A DNA stretch of 64,000 bases from Nocardia neocaledoniensis (GCF_029868625.1 NZ_JARWOJ010000268.1:1-64000), one strand, 5' to 3'; shown: positions 8,236 to 18,127, numbered from the stretch's first letter. The notes: generated from the letters alone by a model not told the origin. Numbers and translations are program-made.

Positions 8236-8367
8236 GAATGTGGCGCGCGAACGACCGCGAGGCGAAGCGGCCGGCGGCATTCCCCCGTGCGGTGCAAAAG
8301 GGTTTGGCCGGTGCCGATACCCTTGTCGTCAGTACTGTCCGACTCCCTAGGGATGGAGAAATCTCGC

Positions 8368-9753
8368 GTGGCACCCAAGTCGAAGGTGGACACCGTTGCC
8401 AACCTCGCCAAGCGCCGGGGCCTGGTTTACCCGTGCGGTGAGATCTACGGAGGCACCAAGTCGGCGTGGGACTACGGTCCGCTGGGCGTCGAACTGAAGG
8501 AGAACATCAAGCGGCAGTGGTGGCGCAGCATGGTCACCAGCCGCGACGACGTCGTCGGCCTCGACTCCTCGGTGATCCTGCCGCGCCAGGTCTGGGAGGC
8601 CTCCGGCCACGTCGAGACCTTCTCCGACCCGCTGGTCGAGTCGCTGCACACGCACAAGCGCTACCGCGCCGACCACCTGCTCGAGGCCTACGAGGAGAAG
8701 CACGGCCACCCGCCGGCCAACGGCCTGGCCGACATCAACGACCCCGAGACCGGCCAGCCCGGCAAGTGGACCGAGCCGAAGAACTTCTCCGGCCTGCTCA
8801 AGACCTTCCTCGGCCCGGTCGACGACGAAGAGGGCCTGCACTATCTGCGTCCCGAGACCGCGCAGGGCATCTTCGTCAACTACAAGAACGTCGAGACCAC
8901 CGCGCGCAAGAAGCCGCCGTTCGGCATCGCCCAGATCGGCAAGAGCTTCCGCAACGAGATCACCCCCGGCAACTTCATCTTCCGCACCCGCGAGTTCGAG
9001 CAGATGGAGATGGAGTTCTTCGTCAAGCCCGGCGAAGACGCCGAGTGGCACAAGTACTGGATCGAGACCCGCCTGGCCTGGTACACCGACCTCGGCATCG
9101 ATCCGGACAACCTGCGCCTCTACGACCACCCCAAGGAAAAGCTGTCGCACTACTCGGCGGGCACCACCGACATCGAGTACCGCTTCCGCTTCCAGGGCAG
9201 CGAGTGGGGCGAGCTCGAGGGCATCGCCAACCGCACCGACTACGACCTCAAGACGCACTCGGAGCACTCCGGCACCGACCTGAGCTTCTTCGATCAGGCC
9301 TCCGGCGAGCGCTACATCCCGTACTGCATCGAGCCGGCGGCCGGTCTGACCCGTTCGCTGATGGCGTTCCTGGTCGACGCCTACGCCGAGGACGAGGCCC
9401 CCAACGCCAAGGGCGGCGTCGACGTGCGCACGGTGCTGCGCCTGGACCGCCGCCTGTCGCCGGTCAAGGCCGCGGTACTGCCGCTCTCGCGCAACGCCGA
9501 CCTGACCCCGAAGGCCAAGGACCTCGCCGCCCAGCTGCGCCGCAACTGGAACGTCGACTTCGACGACGCGGGCGCCATCGGCCGCCGCTACCGCCGTCAG
9601 GACGAGATCGGCACCCCGTTCTGCATCACGGTCGACTTCGACACCCTCGACGACCAGGCCGTGACGATCCGCGAGCGTGATTCGATGGCCCAGGAGCGCA
9701 TCGCGCTGGACAAGGTGGAGAGCTACCTGGCCACCCACCTGCTCGGCGCCTGA
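8368..9753 (+). CDS. glyS: Glycyl-tRNA synthetase (dimeric type)
   Basis: This 461-residue class II aminoacyl-tRNA synthetase charges tRNA-Gly in the cytoplasm. Class II motifs are visible: the N-terminal [20 protein letters not shown], motif 2 around [20 protein letters not shown] and QMEMEFF, and motif 3 ([20 protein letters not shown]), then a C-terminal anticodon-binding domain ([15 protein letters not shown]...). Length matches the M. tuberculosis enzyme (463). GTG 8368 is chosen because GGAG lies upstream at proper spacing and the family starts near this point; ATG 8353 is possible. It is divergent from smtB-zur. Confidence 0.95.
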   Translation: MAPKSKVDTVANLAKRRGLVYPCGEIYGGTKSAWDYGPLGVELKENIKRQWWRSMVTSRDDVVGLDSSVILPRQVWEASGHVETFSDPLVESLHTHKRYRADHLLEAYEEKHGHPPANGLADINDPETGQPGKWTEPKNFSGLLKTFLGPVDDEEGLHYLRPETAQGIFVNYKNVETTARKKPPFGIAQIGKSFRNEITPGNFIFRTREFEQMEMEFFVKPGEDAEWHKYWIETRLAWYTDLGIDPDNLRLYDHPKEKLSHYSAGTTDIEYRFRFQGSEWGELEGIANRTDYDLKTHSEHSGTDLSFFDQASGERYIPYCIEPAAGLTRSLMAFLVDAYAEDEAPNAKGGVDVRTVLRLDRRLSPVKAAVLPLSRNADLTPKAKDLAAQLRRNWNVDFDDAGAIGRRYRRQDEIGTPFCITVDFDTLDDQAVTIRERDSMAQERIALDKVESYLATHLLGA

Positions 9754-9766
9754 TCCGTCGCTGACC

Positions 9767-9797
9767 GAAGCCCGCGCCCGCACCCGGCGCGGGCTTC
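9767..9797 (+). terminator. Hairpin after glyS
   Basis: A perfect 12-base stem GAAGCCCGCGCC / GGCGCGGGCTTC encloses a 7-base loop, 13 bases after the glyS stop. No long T tract follows, as is common in actinobacteria. Confidence 0.75.
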
Positions 9798-9899
9798 GTC
9801 GTGTCGCGGGCCGGTCGCGGCGGCCGCGTGTCGTGCGGGCGATCACACTGCGTACCCGACGGTTTGCGTCCGTCGGCCGCGTGCCGCACAGTGTCCGGT

Positions 9900-11171
9900 G
9901 TGCTGTGGGAACCGGAAGACGTGGTGCGGGTACTCGACCCCTCCGAACAGCGATTCGTGCGGCACGCCACCTACACCGGACGTTCGGTGACGGTGCGCGG
10001 TGAACTGGACGCGGCGGCGCTCGGCGCGGCCTTCGCGGCCTTGCAGCGCGCCTTCCCGATCCTGGTGGCCCGGATCGTCGAGGACGCCGAGGAGAACGGA
10101 ATCCTGTTGCGCCCCGGGCACATCGACCCGGTCGGCGCCTGGGTGAGTTTCGGTGATCCCGACGAGGTCAGGATTCCGACCGAGTCGATGGATCCCGCCG
10201 ATCAGCTGGCGTATCTGGACGCGGTTCTCGCCGAAGAGGATCGGGCCAGGGTCACGCTGTTCGTGCATCACGCCGTCGCCGACGCCGGGCACTGCGTGGA
10301 ACTGTTCGCGCGGCTGTGGGACTACTACACCGACCATGTGGAGACCGGGACTATCGCGGCCGCCGCCAGGGCGTACCCGGTGTCGCTGGAATCGCTGCTG
10401 GCCCAGCGGGGGACCGTGCGCGGCCCGCGGTCAGGGCTCGAGCCCATCGTCCGGCCGCTGGTCGTCGCCGACGCCGTCGGGGTGATCGAGCCGTCGCCAC
10501 CCGCCACGCCCGCCCTGGCTCGGCCCGCTCGAATCCAGTTGGACCCCATCGAGACCGCGTGGGTCCTGGACCTGGCGCGTACTCATGCGGTGAGTGTGAA
10601 CGGCCTGGTCACCGCGGCTGCCCTGCGTGCGTTCGCGACGCTCTACGGCGTGGAGGAGGTGGGCTGCCTCTATCCCGTCGACCTGCGCAGGCGCCTGGAT
10701 CCGCCGCTCGCGCCCGCCGCGGGCACCAACATCTCCGGCCTGGCCGCCTTCACCACCGAGGTGACCGGCACCGACGACCTCGTCGCGCTCGCCCGCCGGA
10801 TCGGTACCGCCCTGCACGACGACTTGGCCGGCGGCGTGATCGAACAGTCGGTCCTGCACTTCCCCGACTTCTTCGGGCCCAGCCGCGTGCACTCCACCGC
10901 CGGACACATCGCGCTGACCAACACCGGGACCGTGCCCACCTTCCGCGCGCCCACCGGCCTGATCCTCGACGACTACGAGATCGTCTACCTCTCGGCGCAC
11001 CCCCGCCCGTCCACCGGCGCCTCGGCCGCCGTGACGTTCCTCGTCTACACCTATCTGGGCCGCCTCACCCTGGCCAGGCTCGGCGGCGGCCCACGGGCGA
11101 CCGAACTGCTGCCCGCGCTCGCCGCCGAGCTGACCGGCCACCCCGCCGCCGCGCGAGCGGCCAGCGCTTAG
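9900..11171 (+). CDS. PapA5-like polyketide-associated acyltransferase (condensation fold)
   Basis: This 423-residue protein has the condensation-superfamily catalytic motif HHAVADAGH (HHxxxD) near residue 122. Several stretches align with M. tuberculosis PapA5 (422 aa): VSLESLLAQRG, CLYPVDLRRRLDPPLAPAAG with TNISG, and GGVIEQSVLHF. PapA5 esterifies phthiocerol with mycocerosic acids. This homologue probably transfers an acyl chain onto a lipid alcohol, but no polyketide synthase or other lipid-assembly gene is near, so the substrate is unknown. The start is uncertain (GTG 9900; GTG 9891 also fits; no clear ribosome site). Its stop overlaps the opposite-strand stop of the next gene. Confidence 0.82.
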   Translation: MLWEPEDVVRVLDPSEQRFVRHATYTGRSVTVRGELDAAALGAAFAALQRAFPILVARIVEDAEENGILLRPGHIDPVGAWVSFGDPDEVRIPTESMDPADQLAYLDAVLAEEDRARVTLFVHHAVADAGHCVELFARLWDYYTDHVETGTIAAAARAYPVSLESLLAQRGTVRGPRSGLEPIVRPLVVADAVGVIEPSPPATPALARPARIQLDPIETAWVLDLARTHAVSVNGLVTAAALRAFATLYGVEEVGCLYPVDLRRRLDPPLAPAAGTNISGLAAFTTEVTGTDDLVALARRIGTALHDDLAGGVIEQSVLHFPDFFGPSRVHSTAGHIALTNTGTVPTFRAPTGLILDDYEIVYLSAHPRPSTGASAAVTFLVYTYLGRLTLARLGGGPRATELLPALAAELTGHPAAARAASA

Positions 11172-11533
11172 CCCCCCGCGACCATCTCGTCGAACGCGAT
11201 CATGAGCGCGTCACCGTGCTGTGGGCACAGCCCCCGGGTGGCCGCGCCCAGGAGATTGCGCGTCTCCGGCTCGGAGAATCCACCCTCCGTACCGAATTCG
11301 ATGACCTTGCCCACCACCTCGGGGCTCACGCCACGCGAGTCGAACACCGCGCACATCGCGTAGCCCACGTCGAGCAGGCCCTCGTCGGCCTGCCACAACA
11401 GCGACGGCGAGTAGTTCCGCGCCGTGTCGAGGAAGAGCTTCTCGCCCTCCGGATCCGCCGCCTGGGCCAGGCCGGCGCCCGCCAGGACCATGGCACACGC
11501 GGCGGCCGCAGCGGTGACCTGATACTTCAGCAT
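11168..11533 (-). CDS. Secreted DUF732-like protein
   Basis: This 121-residue protein has a typical signal peptide (LKYQVTAAAAACAMVLAGAG then LAQA, cleaved after AQA) and a helical DUF732-like domain. That domain has two cysteines that can pair: one in DVGYAMCAVFDSRG and one in RGLCPQHGD. DUF732 proteins are small exported proteins of mycobacteria and nocardiae without known role. ATG 11533 is the only good start. Its TAA shares bases with the TAG of the convergent acyltransferase gene. Confidence 0.78.
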   Translation of the reverse strand: MLKYQVTAAAAACAMVLAGAGLAQAADPEGEKLFLDTARNYSPSLLWQADEGLLDVGYAMCAVFDSRGVSPEVVGKVIEFGTEGGFSEPETRNLLGAATRGLCPQHGDALMIAFDEMVAGG

Positions 11534-11605
11534 GAATCGCGTCCTCGTTCGATCGATCTGCCGTAACCCTAGATCGACTGTCCGACAACAATTCCCAAGC
11601 CACGA

Positions 11606-11911
11606 TCAACGCGGGGTGATCGGCTCCTGGAGTTCGGTGACCCAGTCGGCGGGGTCTGGTGTCCACTCCAGTGTTACCTCGCGGACCGGCGCGGCGGTGC
11701 GGTATCCGTTGTCCTCCACCCAGCGGCCCAGCGCCTGCCACGCCGCGCCGATCCCGGCGACGTCGCCGTGGTGCACGGTCGTCGCCACCTTCTCGACCGC
11801 GGGCAGATCGACGATCGAGAATCCCGGCGCCGCATCGGGTTCCACGTTCACCGGCACGCACGCGTGCACGCCGACGGTCCCGTCGTCGCGCGCGTCGTAG
11901 TAGGCGATCAC
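11606..11911 (-). pseudogene. GyrI-like effector-binding domain, N-terminally truncated
   Basis: About 101 residues read VIAYYDARDDGTVGVHACVP...AWQALGRWVEDNGYRTAAPVREVTLEW, the strand-helix-strand pattern of the C-terminal half of GyrI-like domains, usually found behind a MerR DNA-binding domain. The frame is open back to a TGA at 11951-11953 (HRLARAGIAIAGP), and that extension also looks like the family, but no ATG, GTG or TTG lies in it before GTG 11911. No HTH lies upstream, because the TPM-domain gene ends at 11968. It is either a truncated regulator remnant or a short stand-alone ligand-binding protein. Confidence 0.6.
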
Positions 11912-11967
11912 CGGTCCCGCGATGGCGATACCCGCCCGCGCGAGCCGATGTCAGGGTCAAGCGCGGG

Positions 11968-13956
11968 TCAGAATCGGCCGCCCCGGCTCACCCGGCGCGA
12001 CCCCGAGGACCCGCCGTACGACCCCGGCCGGTACCCGCCGCCGCCGAATCCGCCGCCGCCACGGCGCGTCGCGCCGCCGATCGAGCCGCGCAGGAAACCG
12101 TCGAGCAGGATGCCCCCGAGGACGGCACCCGCCTGCGAGCCGCCGCCCGCCACCGGTTGACGCGATTCCCAGGCCCGCACGCTCGCCTGCGCCTGTTGCA
12201 GGGCTTGCCCGCCCAGCCCGGCGGCGGTCTGCGCGCTGACCAGCGCGCGATCCGGGGCGGAGGCGGCGAGCCCGCGCGCCTCGGTGAGATGACGCTGCGC
12301 CTCCGCGAGCCGGGTGCGCGCCTCGGCGTCGACGCCACCGCGCCGGGTGGTGATGAACGAGGACGCGGCGGCGACCCGCGCGTCCGCGTCGGTGAGTGCG
12401 CGCTCGAGCCTGCGGCGCAGATCCTCCACCGCGAGTTTGCGATCCGAGGCCGCCGCGATCGCCCGGTCCAGCTCGGCGTCGGCCGACACCGCGTCGTGGA
12501 ACGCATCGAGCGGGTCGGTGTCGGCGGTGGCCGCGGCGCGGTCCGCCGTCGTGGTGGCGGTGGTGACGGCGGCGGCCAGTTCGGCACCGCCGAATTCGGT
12601 GAGGCCGGCGGCGACGGTGAGGTCGGCGCGCAATTCGTCGAGCGCGGCGGGCAGTCCGTCGCGCGCCTGCTGGATGTTCGTCGCCGCCTGGTCGACCGCG
12701 TCGAGCAGGGCGCGGGCCTGGCCGATGGCCGCCTCGGCACCGCGGATCGCGGCGACCGCGCCACCCTGCCGGCCCACCGGCTGGGTGAGCGCGGCGCGGG
12801 CGGTGTCGATGTTGTGCTCGGCGAAGCGGATCCGCTCGGTGGCCATCCGCACGTTGTCGGCGATCGGGGCCAGCACCGTCGCCGGATGGGCCGCATTCAG
12901 CCGGGCCAGTTCGGCTTCGGAGGCGGGTTGCCGTGCGGTCAGGTCGACGATGTCGCGGGTCAACCCGTCCAGCCGCGCGGGCGCGTCGATGAGCAGGTCG
13001 CGCATGGCGTCGAAATCGGCGACCTGGGCGTCGAGTTCACGGTCGGCCTTGCCCGCCGTGGACAGCAGTTCGACGAGCAGGGCGCGCTGCTGGTCGGGGG
13101 TTTCGGGGATGGCGTCGTCGAGTTGCTGCCGGATCGTGAATGCTTTCGCGGTCGCGGCCCGGGCGGCGTCGAGGGCGGCGCGGAACGGAGTCACCGCGGT
13201 CTCCCCGAATTCGGCGGTGGCCAGCGCCAATTCCTCGTCGCTGGTGCGCACCGCGTCGTCGATCTCGACCAGCCGCTCGCGGGAGAGCGCGTGCAGCGTC
13301 GGCAGCGACAGCTTCGCCAGGGCGGACGAATCGGCGGGATCGAGTCCGCGCGCGGTACTGAGCTCGGCACGATCGGCGTCGCGACGCCGCTTGCGGGAGA
13401 ACAGGATCAGCGCGCCCGCGCCGGCCACGACCACCAGACCGATGCCGATCAGCCAGCCCCACGGCACACCGGTGCCGCGCATCGCCGCGCCGATCCCGTC
13501 GGCGGTGTCGACCCCGGCCTGCGCCCATTTCCGGTCGCGCAGCGCGGGTTCCACCGTTGCGGCCAGCAGCGAATCCAGTTCGCCGTCGCTGACCTCCGTG
13601 GGCAGGGTGCCGTTCAGCCAGTAACCCCGGTCGTCGACCGCGACCGCCAGCAACAGGTCGCGATCGCTGAAGCCGGACAGCTCGGCAGTGCGCTCTGCCC
13701 AGTCCCGTGGCGCCATCGACGCGAAGTCGCGCACGTAGATCACCCACAGCTTGACCTGGTGCTCGCGGTAGAGCCGGTCGACCGCCTCGAGCACCCGACT
13801 CTCGTCGGCGCCGCTGAGCACGTCGGCTGAGTCGACCACCTGCGGACCCATCCGCGACGGCGGTTCGGCCGTGGCCGTCGGCGCGCACAGCAGACTCAGC
13901 GCGGCGAGCAGCGCGCACAGCAATCCGGGGGCCGAACTCTTCAGCGACGGCGGCAT
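11968..13956 (-). CDS. TPM-domain membrane protein (Rv2345-like)
   Basis: This 662-residue protein has a signal peptide (residues 1-31), a TPM domain (about 39-160; VVDSADVLSGADESRVLEAV, then LWVIYVRDFAS and SDRDLLLAVAVDDRGYWL), and one membrane helix (about 170-190, GWLIGIGLVVVAGAGALILF) followed by KRRRDADR. A long cytoplasmic Ala-rich helical region (200-590) and a Gly/Arg-rich tail (GGGGFGGGGYRPGSYGG) follow. Size and neighbourhood match M. tuberculosis Rv2345, near dgt and dnaG. The TPM domain thus faces outside. The role is unknown; TPM proteins have been tied to repair of membrane complexes and to phosphatase-like activity. Confidence 0.85.
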   Translation of the reverse strand: MPPSLKSSAPGLLCALLAALSLLCAPTATAEPPSRMGPQVVDSADVLSGADESRVLEAVDRLYREHQVKLWVIYVRDFASMAPRDWAERTAELSGFSDRDLLLAVAVDDRGYWLNGTLPTEVSDGELDSLLAATVEPALRDRKWAQAGVDTADGIGAAMRGTGVPWGWLIGIGLVVVAGAGALILFSRKRRRDADRAELSTARGLDPADSSALAKLSLPTLHALSRERLVEIDDAVRTSDEELALATAEFGETAVTPFRAALDAARAATAKAFTIRQQLDDAIPETPDQQRALLVELLSTAGKADRELDAQVADFDAMRDLLIDAPARLDGLTRDIVDLTARQPASEAELARLNAAHPATVLAPIADNVRMATERIRFAEHNIDTARAALTQPVGRQGGAVAAIRGAEAAIGQARALLDAVDQAATNIQQARDGLPAALDELRADLTVAAGLTEFGGAELAAAVTTATTTADRAAATADTDPLDAFHDAVSADAELDRAIAAASDRKLAVEDLRRRLERALTDADARVAAASSFITTRRGGVDAEARTRLAEAQRHLTEARGLAASAPDRALVSAQTAAGLGGQALQQAQASVRAWESRQPVAGGGSQAGAVLGGILLDGFLRGSIGGATRRGGGGFGGGGYRPGSYGGSSGSRRVSRGGRF

Positions 13957-14028
13957 GTGTCGAATCTAACGGGCAGCGCCCGCCCACGCGGGTACGACGG
14001 CGCGAGGCGTGGCTTCTACGATCGGCGC

Positions 14029-14706
14029 ATGGTCACAGTCGATCGCTCCTACACCGGTCATGTCACCGCGGGTGGCCCCGCCGAACAGCGCGATGTCCCC
14101 GGCGCCCGCATCGTGAAGATGTCCGTCGGCCCGATGGACAACAACACCTACCTCGTGCAGCACACGGCCACCGGCGCCACCGTCCTCATCGACGCCGCCA
14201 ACGACGCCACCCGCATCCTCGAACTGGTCGGCCAAGAGGCTCCAGGCCGGGTCGAACTGCTGATCACCACCCACCAACACCCCGACCACTGGCAGGCGCT
14301 CACCGAGGTCAGCACGGCGCTAGCGGTGGAAACCGCCGCCCACCCCCTCGACGCCGGCTCCCTCCCCGTCCCACCGGACCGTCTCCTCGCCGACGGCGAC
14401 ACCGTGCAGCTGGGCGAGCTGTCCCTCGCCGTCATCCACCTGCGCGGCCACACCCCCGGCTCGATCGCCCTCGCCCTGGTCGACGAGGGCAACCGCACCC
14501 ACCTCTTCACCGGCGACTCCCTCTTCCCCGGCGGAGTGGGCAAGACGCACAGCCCGGCCGACTTCGACACCCTCCTCACCGACGTCACCACCAAGCTCTT
14601 CGACCGCTACCCCGACGACACGGTCGTCTATCCGGGCCACGGCGACGACACCACCCTCGGCACCGAACGCCCCCACCTGGCCGAATGGCGCGAACGCGGC
14701 TGGTGA
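14029..14706 (+). CDS. Metallo-beta-lactamase-fold hydrolase
   Basis: This 225-residue protein carries the full metallo-beta-lactamase signature: TTHQHPDHW (HxHxDH) near residue 85, GHTPGSI, FTGDSLFPGGVGK and YPGHGDDT. It resembles glyoxalase II-like enzymes that hydrolyse thioesters such as hydroxyacyl conjugates; the real substrate is unknown. The ATG at 14029 begins the conserved N-terminus (MVTVDRSYTGHV). It is divergent from the TPM-domain gene, 72 bases apart. Confidence 0.85.
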   Translation: MVTVDRSYTGHVTAGGPAEQRDVPGARIVKMSVGPMDNNTYLVQHTATGATVLIDAANDATRILELVGQEAPGRVELLITTHQHPDHWQALTEVSTALAVETAAHPLDAGSLPVPPDRLLADGDTVQLGELSLAVIHLRGHTPGSIALALVDEGNRTHLFTGDSLFPGGVGKTHSPADFDTLLTDVTTKLFDRYPDDTVVYPGHGDDTTLGTERPHLAEWRERGW

Positions 14707-14716
14707 CGCGGTCCAT

Positions 14717-15130
14717 TCAGCGCAGGGAGAACGCCGGCCCGGTGAGGGTGAGGCCGAGGTCGGTGGCCGCGAACACCGCGAAGAACACCAGCGCGGCACC
14801 GGCGAGGGCGATGTCCTTGTTGAAGTGCACCATCTCGTGCTGTCTGGTCTCGGCGTCGGTCTCGGTCCAGAACGCGTGCATGCGGAAGGCCGTCGGGACC
14901 AGGAAGACCGCCAGGAGCAGCGCTCCGACATCGCCCCAGGCACCGAGCAGGACGCTCGTCCCGGCGATCAGCATGACCACCCCGGAGGAGTACACCGCGA
15001 CTCGGGCCGCGGGCACCCCGCGAGCCGCCGCATATCGCGCGGTGTCCTCGGCTGCGGTCAGGTGACCGATGGCCGCGCCGATGAACAACGCGGAGAACAG
15101 GATCCGTCCGATCAGGACAACGACGCTCAT
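14717..15130 (-). CDS. DoxX family membrane protein
   Basis: This 137-residue protein has four hydrophobic helices and the DoxX pattern (LIGRILFSALFIGAAIGHL at the start, HFNKDIALAGAALVFF in the last third). DoxX proteins are small membrane proteins, some part of quinol- or thiol-linked redox complexes; the function here is unknown. It is convergent with the metallo-beta-lactamase gene and divergent from the LysR regulator (83 bases), which may control it. Confidence 0.8.
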   Translation of the reverse strand: MSVVVLIGRILFSALFIGAAIGHLTAAEDTARYAAARGVPAARVAVYSSGVVMLIAGTSVLLGAWGDVGALLLAVFLVPTAFRMHAFWTETDAETRQHEMVHFNKDIALAGAALVFFAVFAATDLGLTLTGPAFSLR

Positions 15131-15213
15131 GGCTCCACCCGACCATCGGGACGGACACCGCGTCCAAGTCCGATCCGTGCGCGCCCGATACCCGGCGGGT
15201 ATCGTCGCAGCTC

Positions 15214-16146
15214 ATGGATTTGCGTCTGCTGCGATATTTCACGGCGGTGGCCGATGAACTCCACTTCGGTCGCGCGGCCGCCCGGCTGCACATGACCCAG
15301 CCGCCGCTGAGTAGAGCGATCAAACAGCTCGAGATCGATCTCGGTGCCACGCTGCTGCGCCGTTCACCGTCCGGTGTCACCCTCACCGCCGCCGGTGCCA
15401 CGCTCTACGACGAGGCGCGCGAGTTGCTGGCCCGGGCCGATCAGCTGCGCCACTCGGTCGCGGCGGCGGCGGGCGCGTCGGTGCTGACCATCGGGACCAT
15501 CGCCGAGGACGCGGGCGCCCGGCTCGCCGCGGCCTACCGGGCCCGGCATCCCGAGGTCCGGATCCGCATCAGGGAGGGCGATTTCGCCGACCCGACGGCG
15601 GGATTGCGCGCCGGGCTCGTCGACGTCGCCCTCACTCGCACGCCCTTCGACGGCGCCGGTCTCGGCACCCGGGTACTGCGGACCGAGCCGGTCGGTGCCG
15701 TACTGCGCGCCGAGGATCCGCTCGCCGGCCGCGCGAGCCTGCACCTGAGCGACCTCCTCGACCGGCAGTGGTTCCAGCTGCCCGCCGACGCCGATCCGGT
15801 CTGGCGTCGCTACTGGTCCCATCCCACCGACCCGGACACCGGTCCGGTGGTACGCACCGCCACCGAGTGCAGGCAGACGGTCCTGTGGAACGGCACCGTC
15901 GGGCTCACCCCGCTCGGCCATCCGGTGCCCGCGGGCCTCGCCGTGGTCCCGCTCGTCGACAAGGCGCCGAACAGTCTCGTGCTGGCGTGGCGCGGCGGCC
16001 CGCCGAGCCCGCTGGTGCGCTCGTTCGTCGAGCTGGCCGCGACCGTGTCCTGGGACGATGACGCACCCGCCGACGGGCGTTCACCGGACCGGAATCGGGC
16101 GGTGACCGCTGGCCTGATCGGCTGTCGGCCCGACCTGGCAGACTGA
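15214..16146 (+). CDS. LysR-family transcriptional regulator
   Basis: This 310-residue protein has an N-terminal LysR winged helix (residues 1-60: MDLRLLRYFTAVADELHFGR then AAARLHMTQPPLSRAIKQLE) and a periplasmic-binding-like effector domain (from ~90 on, ASVLTIGTIAEDAGARLAAAY). LysR proteins often regulate the divergent neighbour, here the DoxX gene. The effector is unknown. The stop is 5 bases before the next gene start. Confidence 0.88.
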   Translation: MDLRLLRYFTAVADELHFGRAAARLHMTQPPLSRAIKQLEIDLGATLLRRSPSGVTLTAAGATLYDEARELLARADQLRHSVAAAAGASVLTIGTIAEDAGARLAAAYRARHPEVRIRIREGDFADPTAGLRAGLVDVALTRTPFDGAGLGTRVLRTEPVGAVLRAEDPLAGRASLHLSDLLDRQWFQLPADADPVWRRYWSHPTDPDTGPVVRTATECRQTVLWNGTVGLTPLGHPVPAGLAVVPLVDKAPNSLVLAWRGGPPSPLVRSFVELAATVSWDDDAPADGRSPDRNRAVTAGLIGCRPDLAD

Positions 16147-16151
16147 TCAGG

Positions 16152-16844
16152 ATGAGATCGGGTTTCCCGCGCACGACCGCTCCCGCCCCGGCCGCTGCCC
16201 GCCCACACGGGTTCGGGTCCGCGGTGTCGCGCTGGGTCGGCCGGTTGATCGCAGGCGCGGTGCTCATGGGGATCGTGCTGGTCGCCGGCACCGCGGTGCG
16301 GGTCTGGCAGGTCGCGCGGATCGACGACTACACCGCGGCCGACGCGATCGTGGTGCTCGGCGCCGCCCAGTACTCGGGCACGCCGTCGTCGGTGTTCGAG
16401 GCGCGGCTCTACCAGGCCTGGCGGCTCTACGAGGCGGGCGTGGCGCCGCGGGTGATCACCGTCGGCGGGAAGCAGGAGGGCGACCTCTTCACCGAGGCCG
16501 CCTCCGGCAAGCGCTACCTCGAGGACAAGGGCGTGCCCAGCGAGGACATCCTCGCCGTCGAGACCGGCTCCGACACCCTGCGCAGCGTCGAAGCGGTGGC
16601 GACCGCGATGCGGGCGCGCGACATGTCATCGGCCGTACTCGTCAGCGATCCGTGGCATTCACTGCGCACCAGGACGATGGCTCGCGACGCCGGCTTGGAC
16701 GCGTGGACCGCGCCGACCCGCACCGGACCGGCGGTCTACACCAGGGAATCGCAGTTCCACGGCATCGCCCGCGAGACCGGCGCGCTGCTGTGGTACCAGC
16801 TCACCCATTTCTCGGCAGACTTCTCATACACGGCGGGACAGTGA
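16152..16844 (+). CDS. YdcF/SanA-like DUF218 membrane-anchored protein
   Basis: This 230-residue protein has one N-terminal membrane helix (about 36-58, GRLIAGAVLMGIVLVAGTAV) and a DUF218 domain: DAIVVLGAAQYSGTPSSVFEARL, RVITVGGKQ, ETGSDTLRSVEAV and VLVSDPWHSLRT. DUF218 proteins (SanA, ElyC, YdcF) act in envelope biogenesis, with unclear chemistry. It lies directly before dgt (6 bases) and is probably cotranscribed. Confidence 0.85.
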   Translation: MRSGFPRTTAPAPAAARPHGFGSAVSRWVGRLIAGAVLMGIVLVAGTAVRVWQVARIDDYTAADAIVVLGAAQYSGTPSSVFEARLYQAWRLYEAGVAPRVITVGGKQEGDLFTEAASGKRYLEDKGVPSEDILAVETGSDTLRSVEAVATAMRARDMSSAVLVSDPWHSLRTRTMARDAGLDAWTAPTRTGPAVYTRESQFHGIARETGALLWYQLTHFSADFSYTAGQ

Positions 16845-16850
16845 GATCCG

Positions 16851-18104
16851 ATGAGCGACAGCTACACTCCGCACGACCGGGAACGGATGGTCCACGAACC
16901 GGGTAAGACCGCGTGGCCCGGTGCGGCGGGCAAGGGACACCGCAGCGAGTTCTCCCGCGATCGTGCCCGCGTCCTGCACTCGGCGGCCCTGCGCCGCCTC
17001 GCCGACAAGACGCAGGTGATGGGACCGCGGGAGGGTGACACCCCGCGCACGCGGCTCACCCATTCGCTCGAGGTCGCCCAGATCGGCCGCAGCATCGCCG
17101 ACGGCGTCGGCGCCGACCCCGACCTGGTCGACCTGGCGGGTCTGGCCCACGACATCGGCCACCCGCCCTACGGCCACAACGGCGAACGCGCGCTCGACGA
17201 ATTCGCCGACGAATTCGGCGGTTTCGAGGGCAACGCGCAGAACCTGCGCATCCTCACCAGGCTGGAGCCGAAGGTGCTCGACGCGGCCGGGGACAGCGCC
17301 GGCCTCAACCTGACCCGCGCCGCCCTGGACGCGACCCTCAAATACCCCTGGGGCAGAAGCGGTTCCGGTACCAAGTTCGGCGCCTACGAAGACGACCTCG
17401 AGCGCCTGGCCTGGATCCGCAAGGACGCGCCGGAGCGCAAGCAGAGCCTGGAATGCCAGATCATGGACTGGTCCGACGACGTCGCCTACTCGGTGCACGA
17501 TGTGGAGGACGGCGTGATCGTCGGCCGGATCGACCTGCGTGCCCTGGCCGACCCCGCCGAGCAGGCCGCCCTCGCCGAACAGGGCCACGGTCAGCATCCC
17601 GACCAGTCGATCGACGCGCTCGCCGCCGCCGCCCAGCGCCTGTCCGAGCTGGACGTGGTGGCCGACGCCGCCGATTACGACGGCACGTTCGCCGCGTCGG
17701 TGGCGCTCAAGCGCCTCACCAGCGAGCTGGTCGGCCGCTTCGCCACCGCCGCGATCGCCGCCACGCGGGAACATCAGGGCAGCGGCCCGCTCACCCGCTA
17801 CCAGGCCGATCTGATCGTGCCGCCGATCGTGGCCGCCGAGGTCGCCGTGCTCAAGACGGTCGCCCTGCGCTACGTGCGCTCCGATCGCGGGCACCTGGCC
17901 AGGCAGCAGACCCAGCGGGAACGGGTGCAGGCCGTCGCCGACCGGCTGGTCACCACCGCGCCCGCCCACCTGGACGCTGTGATGCTGCCGTGGTGGAACG
18001 CCGCCACCGACGACACCGCCCGCGTGCGCGTGGTGATCGACCAGATCGCCTCCTACACCGAGAGCCGCTTCGAGCGCGTCGCCGCCTCGCTGGACTGCCG
18101 CTGA
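16851..18104 (+). CDS. dgt: Deoxyguanosinetriphosphate triphosphohydrolase-like protein (HD domain)
   Basis: This 417-residue protein has the HD-domain metal ligands H...HD...[32 protein letters not shown] and [16 protein letters not shown]. The N-terminus carries [20 protein letters not shown] with QVMGP, typical of dGTPases. It hydrolyses dNTPs to nucleosides and tripolyphosphate. Its place directly before dnaG matches M. tuberculosis Rv2344c-Rv2343c. Confidence 0.93.
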   Translation: MSDSYTPHDRERMVHEPGKTAWPGAAGKGHRSEFSRDRARVLHSAALRRLADKTQVMGPREGDTPRTRLTHSLEVAQIGRSIADGVGADPDLVDLAGLAHDIGHPPYGHNGERALDEFADEFGGFEGNAQNLRILTRLEPKVLDAAGDSAGLNLTRAALDATLKYPWGRSGSGTKFGAYEDDLERLAWIRKDAPERKQSLECQIMDWSDDVAYSVHDVEDGVIVGRIDLRALADPAEQAALAEQGHGQHPDQSIDALAAAAQRLSELDVVADAADYDGTFAASVALKRLTSELVGRFATAAIAATREHQGSGPLTRYQADLIVPPIVAAEVAVLKTVALRYVRSDRGHLARQQTQRERVQAVADRLVTTAPAHLDAVMLPWWNAATDDTARVRVVIDQIASYTESRFERVAASLDCR

Positions 18105-18127
18105 GAGCGGCCGACTAGACTTCTCTC

